Part shown: one piece after another, positions 43,483 to 51,221 of the stretch
Layout: each line of letters starts with the position of its first letter
Position numbering within the stretch: the stretch's first letter is position 1
From: Streptomyces sp. BV286
GTDB taxonomy: Bacteria; Actinomycetota; Actinomycetes; Streptomycetales; Streptomycetaceae
Reading direction: 5' to 3'
Assembly (NCBI RefSeq): GCF_019090165.1
Contig: NZ_JAHRIB010000079.1
Span: 1 to 64,000, forward strand
DNA: 64,000 nucleotides
Notes under the pieces: model-generated
What the model saw: only the letters and a program-made list of their open reading frames with translations
Databases searched by the model: none
Told to the model about the DNA's origin: nothing
Program-made: the position numbers and the translations under genes

Positions 43483-43512
43483 TTGACGCTCCCTATCCCC
43501 ACGACCCAATGT
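43483..43512 (+). promoter_or_regulatory. matC promoter
   Basis: TTGACG (43483-43488), an 18-bp spacer, and CAATGT (43507-43512). Operator candidates lie on both sides: 43453-43469 upstream, and a half-site at 43518-43524 plus a full palindrome at 43548-43564 downstream. Confidence 0.5.
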
Positions 43513-43547
43513 GGTCCAGCCACTTGGCCAATCCGCGATCCGGTTCC

Positions 43548-43564
43548 GAGTGGCTCAGCCACTC
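43548..43564. promoter_or_regulatory. 17-bp perfect palindrome, candidate MatR operator
   Basis: GAGTGGCT-C-AGCCACTC with 8-bp arms. It lies in the leader about 30 bp after the predicted matC transcription start. A further CCACT repeat follows 8 bp later. Related sites are at 43453-43469 and 43518-43524. Confidence 0.65.
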
Positions 43565-43639
43565 AGCCACTTCTCTCCGTCCCCAGCTCCTCCCCATCCG
43601 CCCGCCCGCTCGACAAGGGACCCAAAGACGGGAGCCCGC

Positions 43640-45052
43640 ATGTCCGCCGAACTGATATCGATCCTCGTGCTCGTCGTGGTGTTCGTGATCGCCACCACCC
43701 GCTCCATCAACATGGGCGCCCTCGCCTTCGCCGCCGCCTTCGGAGTCGGCGAACTCGTCGCGGACCTCGACGCCGACAAGATCTTCGCCGGCTTCCCCGG
43801 GGACCTCTTCGTCGTCCTCGTCGGTGTGACGTACCTGTTCGCGATCGCCCGCGCCAACGGCACGACCGACTGGCTGGTGCACGCCTCCATCCGGCTCGTG
43901 CGCGGACGGGTGGTGCTGATCCCGTGGGTGATGTTCGTACTGACCGGCGCGCTGACCGCGATCGGTGCGGTGAGCCCGGCCGCCGTCGCCATCGTGGCGC
44001 CGATCGCCCTGAGCTTCGCCGCGCGGTACTCCATCAGCCCACTGCTGATGGGCGCCATGGTGGTGCACGGCGCGCAGGGCGGCGGCTTCTCCCCCATCAG
44101 CATCTACGGGTCGATCGTCAACGGCATCGTCGAGCGCGAGGGTCTGCCCGGCAACGAGGTCGCCCTCTTCCTCGCCTCGCTCATCGTCAACCTCGTGATC
44201 GCGGGCGTGGTGTTCGTCCTGTTCGGAGGGCTGAAGCTGAGGGGTGACGGCGTCCTCGTGGAGACGGCCACGGCATCGGGGAAGGCGGGCAGGGTCGCGA
44301 ACGGCTCGGGCGCCGGAGCTGGTTCCGCCGCCGCCACCACCACCGGCACCGGCACCGGCACCGGCACCGGCACCGATGAGAACGCGCGCGAGCGGGAGCG
44401 CGGGAAGGGCACGTCCGAGGAGACCGACGAGGAGACCGACGAGGACACCTCCCGTCTCAACCCGGCCCGCACGGCCACCCTCGCCGCGCTCGTCGCCCTC
44501 GTCGTCGCCGTGCTCGCCTTCGACCTGGACGCCGGTCTCACCTCCATCACGCTTGCCGTCCTGCTCAGCACCTGCTGGCCCGAGGACAGCCGCAACGCCG
44601 TCACCCAGATCGCCTGGCCGACGGTCCTGCTGATCTGCGGTGTGCTGACGTACGTCGGTGTCCTCGACCAGATGGGCACGATCGACTGGGCGGGTGAGGG
44701 GGTCAGCGACATCGGCGTCCCGCTGCTCTCCGCCGTGCTGCTCTGCTACATCGGCGCGCTGGTCTCCGCGTTCGCCTCCTCGGTCGGCATCATGGGGGCG
44801 CTGATCCCGCTGGCCGTGCCGTTCCTCGCGCAGGGTGAGATCGGGGCGGTCGGCATGGTCGCGGCGCTCGCGGTGTCGGCGACCGTGGTGGACGTGAGCC
44901 CGTTCTCGACGAACGGCGCCCTGGTCCTGGCGGCGGCGCCCGACGTCGACCGGGAACGCTTCTTCCGGCAGCTGATGATGTACGGAGGGGTCGTGGTGGC
45001 CGTGGTCCCGGCCGTGGTGTGGCTCGCCCTGGTGGTACCCGGCTGGGGGTGA
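43640..45052 (+). CDS. matC: malonate/dicarboxylate carrier (MatC-like, SLC13-type)
   Basis: 470 aa from ATG 43640 with GGGAG 5 nt upstream. About ten to twelve helices in two halves, with the MatC_N start (ISILVLVVVFVIATTRSINMGALAF). A hydrophilic linker of about 65 residues (around 215-275) made of Gly/Thr and Glu/Asp/Thr repeats joins the halves. The second half has PTVLLICGVLTYVGVLDQMG and SPFSTNGALVLAAAP, matching the substrate hairpin of dicarboxylate carriers. Upstream of malonyl-CoA synthetase, so malonate is the likely substrate. Confidence 0.85.
   Translation: MSAELISILVLVVVFVIATTRSINMGALAFAAAFGVGELVADLDADKIFAGFPGDLFVVLVGVTYLFAIARANGTTDWLVHASIRLVRGRVVLIPWVMFVLTGALTAIGAVSPAAVAIVAPIALSFAARYSISPLLMGAMVVHGAQGGGFSPISIYGSIVNGIVEREGLPGNEVALFLASLIVNLVIAGVVFVLFGGLKLRGDGVLVETATASGKAGRVANGSGAGAGSAAATTTGTGTGTGTGTDENARERERGKGTSEETDEETDEDTSRLNPARTATLAALVALVVAVLAFDLDAGLTSITLAVLLSTCWPEDSRNAVTQIAWPTVLLICGVLTYVGVLDQMGTIDWAGEGVSDIGVPLLSAVLLCYIGALVSAFASSVGIMGALIPLAVPFLAQGEIGAVGMVAALAVSATVVDVSPFSTNGALVLAAAPDVDRERFFRQLMMYGGVVVAVVPAVVWLALVVPGWG
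44341..44370 (+). repeat. hexanucleotide microsatellite (CACCGG)5 in matC
   Basis: Five perfect copies followed by CACCGA, coding Gly-Thr repeats in the inter-domain linker. Copy-number change keeps the frame. Confidence 0.8.
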
Positions 45053-45221
45053 CACCGACGCCCGCGACCCGTCCCACGGCACGACGCCCGGCACGACGCC
45101 CGGGACGGCGCCATGCCCCGACACCCCGCCCCAGGCGCCCGCCGCCCCTGATGACCAGTGAAACTGACAGTCGACGAACGACGACCGACGACCACGTCCG
45201 ACGACCAAGGAGTACGCTCGC
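45053..45221. other. 169-bp gap between matC and matB
   Basis: Contains many short ACGACC/ACGCCC repeats and the matB ribosome site AAGGAG. No convincing promoter or terminator. A read-through transcript from matC is likely. Confidence 0.45.
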
Positions 45222-46715
45222 GTGTCCCCTCTCTTCCCGGCCCTGACCGAGGCACTGGCGGACCCGGACGGCACCGCCGCGCACCGGTCGGCCCTGCGCT
45301 TCGGCGACCGCTCCCTGACCTACGGCGAACTCGCGACGGCCGCCGCCCCGCTGGCCGCCCGTATCGGGGAGGCGGGCCGGATCGCCGTCTGGGCCACTCC
45401 CACCCTGGAGACGGCGGTCGCCGTGGTCGCCGCGCTGCTGGCCGGTGTCCCCGCCGTGCCGCTCAACCCGAAGTCGGGCGGGAGCGAGCTGGGACACATC
45501 GTGGCGGACAGCGCGCCGACGCTGGTGCTCGCATCGGCGGGCGACCAACTGCCGTCCGCCCTCTCTGCGTTGGAGCGTGTCGACGTGGACGTCGACGTAC
45601 GTGCCGCGCGGGCGGCGGCAGCCGCCGCCGAGGTCCTCGCCCCCGGCTTCTCCCCGGAGGCCCCCGCCCTCGTCGTCTACACCTCCGGCACCACCGGCCC
45701 TCCGAAGGGCGCCGTCATCCCCCACCGGGCCGTCGCCACCACCCTGGACGCCCTCGCGGACGCCTGGCAGTGGACCGGCGACGACGTCCTCGTACACGGC
45801 CTCCCCCTCTTCCATGTGCACGGCCTGATCCTGGGCATCCTCGGCCCGTTGCGCCGCGGCGGCTCCGTACGGCATCTCGGGCGCTTCGACGTCACGGGCG
45901 TGACCAGGGAGTTGAGTGCGGGCGCCACGATGCTGTTCGGGGTCCCGACCATGTACCACCGGATCGCCGAGACCCTGCCCGACGACCCGGCTCTCGCGAA
46001 GGCGCTGGCGCGGGCGCGGCTGCTCGTGTCGGGATCGGCGGCCCTGCCGGTGCACGACCACGAGCGGATCGCGGAGGCGACGGGCCGGCGGGTCATCGAG
46101 CGGTACGGGATGACGGAGACGCTGATGAACACCAGCGTCCGTGCGGACGGCGAGCCCCGGGCCGGCACGGTCGGCGTCCCGCTGCCCGGCGTCGAACTGC
46201 GGCTGACGGAGGAGGACGGGACGACGGCCCTGGCGGCGTACGACGGGGAGACCGTGGGCGAGATCCAGGTCCGCGGGCCGAACCTCTTCACCGAGTACCT
46301 GAACCGGCCCGACGCGACGGCGGCGGCCTTCACCGAGGACGGCTGGTTCCGCACCGGCGACATGGCGGTGCGCGACCCCGACGGGTACGTGCGCATCGTC
46401 GGCCGCAAGGCCACCGACCTCATCAAGAGCGGCGGATACAAGATCGGGGCGGGTGAGATCGAGAACGCCCTCCTGGAGCACCCCGGCGTGCGGGAGGCCG
46501 CGGTCACGGGCGAGCCGGACCCCGACCTCGGGGAGCGGATCGTGGCGTGGATCGTCCCCGCCGACGCCGAGAACCCCCCGCTGCTCGCGGAGCTGGCCGA
46601 CCACGTGGCCGTCCGTCTCGCGCCCCACAAACGGCCCCGGGTCGTCCACTGTCTCGGCGCCCTGCCCCGCAACGACATGGGCAAGATCATGAAGCGTGCG
46701 CTGACTCATGACTGA
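45222..46715 (+). CDS. matB: malonyl-CoA synthetase
   Basis: 497 aa, GTG start at 45222 with AAGGAG 9 nt upstream. ANL-superfamily ligase forming malonyl-CoA from malonate, ATP and CoA. P-loop-like VVYTSGTTGPPKG, RYGMTET, TGDMAVRD, GRKATDLIKSGGYKIGAGEIE and catalytic lysine in NDMGKIMKRAL. From memory it matches S. coelicolor MatB almost throughout. It supplies extender units for polyketides and fatty acids. The next gene overlaps its last 8 nt. Confidence 0.95.
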   Translation: MSPLFPALTEALADPDGTAAHRSALRFGDRSLTYGELATAAAPLAARIGEAGRIAVWATPTLETAVAVVAALLAGVPAVPLNPKSGGSELGHIVADSAPTLVLASAGDQLPSALSALERVDVDVDVRAARAAAAAAEVLAPGFSPEAPALVVYTSGTTGPPKGAVIPHRAVATTLDALADAWQWTGDDVLVHGLPLFHVHGLILGILGPLRRGGSVRHLGRFDVTGVTRELSAGATMLFGVPTMYHRIAETLPDDPALAKALARARLLVSGSAALPVHDHERIAEATGRRVIERYGMTETLMNTSVRADGEPRAGTVGVPLPGVELRLTEEDGTTALAAYDGETVGEIQVRGPNLFTEYLNRPDATAAAFTEDGWFRTGDMAVRDPDGYVRIVGRKATDLIKSGGYKIGAGEIENALLEHPGVREAAVTGEPDPDLGERIVAWIVPADAENPPLLAELADHVAVRLAPHKRPRVVHCLGALPRNDMGKIMKRALTHD

Positions 46716-48066
46716 GGCCTCCCGGCGGTTCACGGCCCGAGAGGCGATCGGTCTCCTCACCGCCGACTTCACCGACCTGCCCGTTCCCGCGGGCACGCAC
46801 CGGCCGGACGGCCCGCTGTCCTGGCAGGGGTACGACGCCTCGCGCGCCCGGGCCGCGGACCGCACCGGCGAGGAGGAGTCCGTCGTCTGCGGTACCGGCA
46901 CCGTCGGTACGGCTCCCGCCGTGCTGATCTCCTTCGAGTTCGGCTTCCTCGGCGGCTCGCTGGGCGAGCGGACGGGTGACCGCCTGCAGGCCGCGTACAC
47001 GTACGCGCGTGCACACCGCCTGCCGGTCGTCTCCCTCGTCGCGACGGGCGGCAGCCGGATGCAGGAGGGCATGCGCGCCCTGGTCCAACTCCAGCGCGTG
47101 GCACGTCAGTCGGCGCTCACCCGGGCGGCCCGCCTGCCCCAGGTCGCCGTGCTGCGCGACCCGACGACGGGCGGCGGCTGGGCCACCCTGGGCGCGGGAG
47201 CCGACGTGATCCTCGCGCTGCCCGGAGCACAGGTGGGTTTCGCGGGCTCACGGGTCCGCCCGCCCGACGCGGACCCGGCCGCGTACACCGCGCAGGCGCA
47301 ACTGGCGGCAGGAGCGGTCGACGCGGTGGTGCCCGAGCAGGAGCTGCCGGGGACGCTGGCACTCTGGCTGCGCCTGCTGAGCCACCCGTCGGCCGACCCC
47401 GTCCCCCCTCCCCCGGCCCTGGCCGGCACCGCGCTCCCCGACACCGGCTGGCAGGCGGTGCACAACGCGCGGTCTCCCCAACGACCCCGGGCGCAGGCCT
47501 ACTTGGACGCGTACTTCGCCGAGCGTGCCCCGATCAGCGGCGACCGCTGCGGCGGCACCGACGACGGCATGCTCTGCGGTGTCGGCGTACGGGCGGAGGA
47601 CGGCCGGGTGGTCGCCTACGCCGCCCAGACGGGCACGGCGACCCGCCCCGCGGGCTACCGCACCGCCGCCCGGCTGATCCGGCTCGCGGACCGGCTCCGT
47701 ATCCCCGTCCTGACACTCGTGGACACTCCGGGGGCCGCCAACGACGCGGAGGCGGAGCGGCAGGGCGCGGGCGCGGCCATCGCGGACCTGTTCGGAGCCG
47801 TGGCGGCAGCGGAGACCCCGGTCACCACGTTGCTGATCGGTGAGGGCGGCTCGGGCGGCGCGCTGGCCCTCGCGGCACCGGACAACACGTGGGCCACGCC
47901 GGACAGCTACTTCTCCGTCATCGCCCCGGAGCTGGCGGCCGCCATCCTCAAGCGACCGCCGCAGGAGGTGCGCGCCACCGCTGACCAGCTCCGCATCCGC
48001 CCACAGGACCTGGTGGACCTCGGTGTCGTACGCGGCATCGTGCAACCGGTGAGGTACCCCGGGTAG
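46708..48066 (+). CDS. fused alpha/beta biotin-type carboxyltransferase
   Basis: 452 aa. Two crotonase-fold halves: an AccD-like N-terminal half (SFEFGFLGGSLGERTGDRL, ATGGSRMQEGMRAL) and an AccA-like C-terminal half (LTLVDTPGAANDAEAERQGAGAAIADL, LLIGEGGSGGALALA, FSVIAPELAAAILK). No zinc-finger cysteines are seen at the N-terminus, unlike AccD. No biotin carrier or carboxylase gene is beside it. In a malonate operon it could be a malonyl-CoA decarboxylase-type or acyl-CoA carboxyltransferase subunit. It overlaps matB by 8 nt. Confidence 0.75.
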   Translation: MTEASRRFTAREAIGLLTADFTDLPVPAGTHRPDGPLSWQGYDASRARAADRTGEEESVVCGTGTVGTAPAVLISFEFGFLGGSLGERTGDRLQAAYTYARAHRLPVVSLVATGGSRMQEGMRALVQLQRVARQSALTRAARLPQVAVLRDPTTGGGWATLGAGADVILALPGAQVGFAGSRVRPPDADPAAYTAQAQLAAGAVDAVVPEQELPGTLALWLRLLSHPSADPVPPPPALAGTALPDTGWQAVHNARSPQRPRAQAYLDAYFAERAPISGDRCGGTDDGMLCGVGVRAEDGRVVAYAAQTGTATRPAGYRTAARLIRLADRLRIPVLTLVDTPGAANDAEAERQGAGAAIADLFGAVAAAETPVTTLLIGEGGSGGALALAAPDNTWATPDSYFSVIAPELAAAILKRPPQEVRATADQLRIRPQDLVDLGVVRGIVQPVRYPG

Positions 48067-48367
48067 GCGGTCAGGGGCGACGCCTGCCGCCCCGGCCACC
48101 ACCACTCGCGGAGCCCGTCACCACTCGCGGAGCCCGTCATCACCCGGGTCCCGGCACCACCCGGCCTCCGGCCCTCCGCCCGGGCCCCGGGCGCCACCAC
48201 CCGAGCCGGCCCGTCACCTGATCGCCCGTCGCCTCCGAAGACCACCCATCCAGCGGCACCCCGCCCGGCCCACCCCGAAAGGCGACACCCCGTCAGGTCC
48301 CGCACGATGCGTAGGAGGACCGCCGCCCGGCCGAGTCCCACCGTCCGTGCTCTCGGGAGGACCCACG
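48067..48367. other. 301-bp gap with a 19-bp tandem repeat
   Basis: ACCACTCGCGGAGCCCGTC occurs twice back to back at 48101-48119 and 48120-48138. The rest is C-rich on the plus strand and has no coding character. No clear promoter for mbl was identified; it must lie here or upstream. Confidence 0.6.
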
Positions 48368-49405
48368 ATGACCGCCAGCCTGGAGCAGTTGCGCCGCTGC
48401 CATTTCGCCGTAGACATGGGGGCGGCGAGGACACGTGTCTTCGTGAAGGGCGCCGGGCTCGTCGTGGACCAGCCGAGCGTCGCCGCCGTGAACACGAAGA
48501 CCGGCGCCCTGATCGCCGTCGGCGAGTTCGCGGAGAAGATGACGGGCCGTACGCCCGACTACATCCGCGTCGTGCGGCCCGTCTCCGGCGGCACGGTCGT
48601 CGACATCGAGATGGCCCAGCGCATGCTGCGCCAGCTGCTCGGCGACAAGGTCCGCCGCGCCCTGCGCCGCAAGCCCCGGCTGCGGGCCGCCATCTGCACC
48701 CCGCACGACGCCGACCCGCTCGCGGAGCGCGCCGCCGTCGAGACGCTCGTCGGACTCGGGGCGCGGCGCGTCGAACTCGTCGACACGCTCATCGCCGCCG
48801 GTGTGGGCTGCGGACTGCCCGTGGAACGGCCCGAGGCCACCATGATCATGGTGTGCGGGGCCGCCGCCACCCAGGTCGCGGTGCTGTCCCTCGGCTCGAT
48901 CGTGACCGCCGCACGCATCCCCGTCGGCGGCGAGGCAATCGACCACGCCATCGTCCAACACCTGCGCCACCAGCACGAGTTGATGCTCCCCTCACAGTCG
49001 GTACGCCCGCTGCAGCTCGCCCTCTCCGGGAACGGGCTCACCCCGCACGGCCCCGCCTCCACCGAGATCCACGGCCGGGACGTGGCCACCGGCCTCGCCC
49101 GTTCCGTGCAGGTCGACACGGCCGCCGTGCGCGACGCGATCCAGACGCCGCTGACCGCGGTACTCGACGGCATCGGCAAGGTGCTGCGCGTCTGCCCGCC
49201 GGACCTGGTGGCCGACCTCGCCGACCGCGGGATCATGATGGTCGGCGGCAGCGCCCTGCTGCCGGGCCTCGACCAGATGCTGCGGCACGCGACGGGCATG
49301 CCGGTACACATCGCCGAACGGCCCGACGTGTGCGCCGTCCTCGGCCTGGGCGCGATGCTGGAGGGCAGGATCGAGCCGCTGGTCCTCGACACGTCGACCG
49401 CCTGA
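48368..49405 (+). CDS. mbl: MreB-like actin homologue
   Basis: 345 aa from ATG 48368, with GGGAGGA 7 nt upstream. Actin/Hsp70 fold of the MreB group: phosphate-1 loop VDMGAARTRVFV, connect segment, and adenosine-side MMVGGSALLPGLDQML. It resembles Streptomyces Mbl, which helps spore-wall synthesis. Against MreB, the phosphate-2 segment MIMVCGAAATQVAVLSLG lacks the usual DIGGGT pattern, so nucleotide handling may differ. A histidine kinase follows 47 nt downstream. Confidence 0.85.
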   Translation: MTASLEQLRRCHFAVDMGAARTRVFVKGAGLVVDQPSVAAVNTKTGALIAVGEFAEKMTGRTPDYIRVVRPVSGGTVVDIEMAQRMLRQLLGDKVRRALRRKPRLRAAICTPHDADPLAERAAVETLVGLGARRVELVDTLIAAGVGCGLPVERPEATMIMVCGAAATQVAVLSLGSIVTAARIPVGGEAIDHAIVQHLRHQHELMLPSQSVRPLQLALSGNGLTPHGPASTEIHGRDVATGLARSVQVDTAAVRDAIQTPLTAVLDGIGKVLRVCPPDLVADLADRGIMMVGGSALLPGLDQMLRHATGMPVHIAERPDVCAVLGLGAMLEGRIEPLVLDTSTA

Positions 49406-49452
49406 GCGCCCGTACGGATCGGTACGCGCAGAGCCCGCCCCCGCCGCCCCGC

Positions 49453-51078
49453 ATGACGGAACCCACCGGCCCTACTGGCCCCACCGGCCCCGCCGAGCGC
49501 CCCGCCCAGGCGCCGGCTCCCCGTCCCTCCCTCGCCCTCCCCCGCCTCCTCGAAGCCGTCCTCGGTGTCGGCAGCGATCTGGAACTGCGCGCCACGCTCC
49601 AGCGCATCGTCGACAACGCGGCCGGACTGACCGACGCCCGGTACGCGGCCCTGGGGGTACTCGCCCCCGGGGACCACGGCCTGGCGGAGTTCTGCACGAC
49701 CGGGCTGCCGGATGCCGAGCGGGCACGCATCGAGCATCCGCCGGACGGACGCCGGGGCCTGCTCGGCGTGCTCGTCCGCGAGCCCGCTCCGCTCAGGCTC
49801 ACCGACCTGACCGCCGACCCGCGCTCGTGCGGCATGCCGTCCGGGCACCCCAGGATGCACAGCTTCCTCGGCGTTCCGGTGCGCGTGGAGGACGAGGTGT
49901 ACGGCAACCTCTATCTCACCGAGAAGCGCGGCGGCCCGTTCACCGCCGAGGACGAGCAGGTGGCACGCCTGCTCGCCACCCAGGCGGGCATCGCCATCGG
50001 CAACGCCCGCCTGTACGAGACGGCCCGCCGGCGGGAACGCTGGATCGAGGGTGCGGCGGCCGTGACGACGGCGCTGCTCACCGGTGAGGCGGCGGCCGAC
50101 GCGCTGATGACGGTCGCCGAGCGTGCCCGTGTCCTCGCCGGCGCGGCGGCCGGCGTGATCCTCCAGCCCACCGACGAGGGCGGTATGGAGATCGTCACCG
50201 CGTCGGCGCCGGACGGCCGGGGCGGCCTGGTCGGCACCACCATCGCGCCGGGCAGCTCCGTGCTGGAACAACTCCTCGGCGGGGAACCGGTGTTCGTCGA
50301 GGACTCGGCGACCGACCCGCGTATGACGACCCCCGTACGGCACCGCTTCGGGCCGAGCATGCTGCTGCCGTTGCAGACCGCGGGCCGGCTCATCGGCACC
50401 CTCGCCCTCCCGCGCCGGCGCGGCGACCCTCCGTACACCCCCGCCGAGAAGCTGCTGGCCACGCAGTTCGCCTCCCAGGCCGCGCTGGCGCTGGTGCTGG
50501 CCGACGCACAGCAGCGCCGGGAGCGGCTCGCCGTCTTCGAGGACCGCGACCGGATCGCCCGTGACCTGCACGATCTGGTCGTCCAACGGCTCTTCGCCAC
50601 CGGCATGATGCTGGAGTCCACACTGCGCCGCGCGGCCGCGGAGGAGCAGGACGCCGGGGTCCACGCGACGCTCGGCCGGGCCGTCGACGAACTCCGGTCG
50701 ACCGTCCAGGAGGTCCGTACCGCGATCTTCGCCCTGCAGCAGCCGCCCGCCGACGCCCCGACCAGCTTCAGGGGCAGGGTGCTCCGCGAGACGGCGGGCG
50801 CCGCGCCGGTCCTCGGCGCCCAGCCGTCGGTCCACTTCACCGGTCCGGTCGACACCCGTGTGACGGACACGGTGGCCGGGCACCTCCTCACCGCCCTCCG
50901 GGGCGCCCTCACCACCATGTCCCGGCGCCCCGGCACGACGCGGGTCGCGGTCACGGTCGACGCGACGGCAACACTCCCGGACGGCCGCCCCGGCGTACGG
51001 CTCACGGTGTCCGACAACGGAACCCCGGACGGCGACGCCCGGGCCAAGGACACGATGACGTGGGTGTCTCCCCTGTAG
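49453..51078 (+). CDS. GAF-domain sensor histidine kinase with incomplete ATPase domain
   Basis: 541 aa from ATG 49453. A Pro/Ala/Thr-rich start, then two GAF domains (about 45-195 and 205-345) as in DevS-type kinases. HisKA_3 box with H373 in RDLHDLVVQRLFATGM. The ATPase domain is abnormal. The N-box expected after LLTALRGAL reads TTMSRRP with no Asn, and the protein stops right after LTVSDNGTPDG plus 15 residues, so the second glycine box is missing. Either a non-ATP-binding sensor or an old C-terminal truncation. No response-regulator gene adjoins. Confidence 0.78.
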   Translation: MTEPTGPTGPTGPAERPAQAPAPRPSLALPRLLEAVLGVGSDLELRATLQRIVDNAAGLTDARYAALGVLAPGDHGLAEFCTTGLPDAERARIEHPPDGRRGLLGVLVREPAPLRLTDLTADPRSCGMPSGHPRMHSFLGVPVRVEDEVYGNLYLTEKRGGPFTAEDEQVARLLATQAGIAIGNARLYETARRRERWIEGAAAVTTALLTGEAAADALMTVAERARVLAGAAAGVILQPTDEGGMEIVTASAPDGRGGLVGTTIAPGSSVLEQLLGGEPVFVEDSATDPRMTTPVRHRFGPSMLLPLQTAGRLIGTLALPRRRGDPPYTPAEKLLATQFASQAALALVLADAQQRRERLAVFEDRDRIARDLHDLVVQRLFATGMMLESTLRRAAAEEQDAGVHATLGRAVDELRSTVQEVRTAIFALQQPPADAPTSFRGRVLRETAGAAPVLGAQPSVHFTGPVDTRVTDTVAGHLLTALRGALTTMSRRPGTTRVAVTVDATATLPDGRPGVRLTVSDNGTPDGDARAKDTMTWVSPL

Positions 51079-51221
51079 ACGGGCGAGGCTCCACCCCACG
51101 TCCCAAGGTGACGCCTCGGGCCTGTTTCCGCGGTGCAGACGTCTCGCCCGCCTCGGGCAAAGAGCCCTGGCACGCCGGGCGTCGCCGACGGCCCCGAACG
51201 CCCCGCCCGCCCCACGTCGGA

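Noticed and set aside
43347..43562. Longer start of the GntR regulator
   Set aside because: It would cover the matC promoter and all operators, and its sequence does not resemble a GntR N-terminus.
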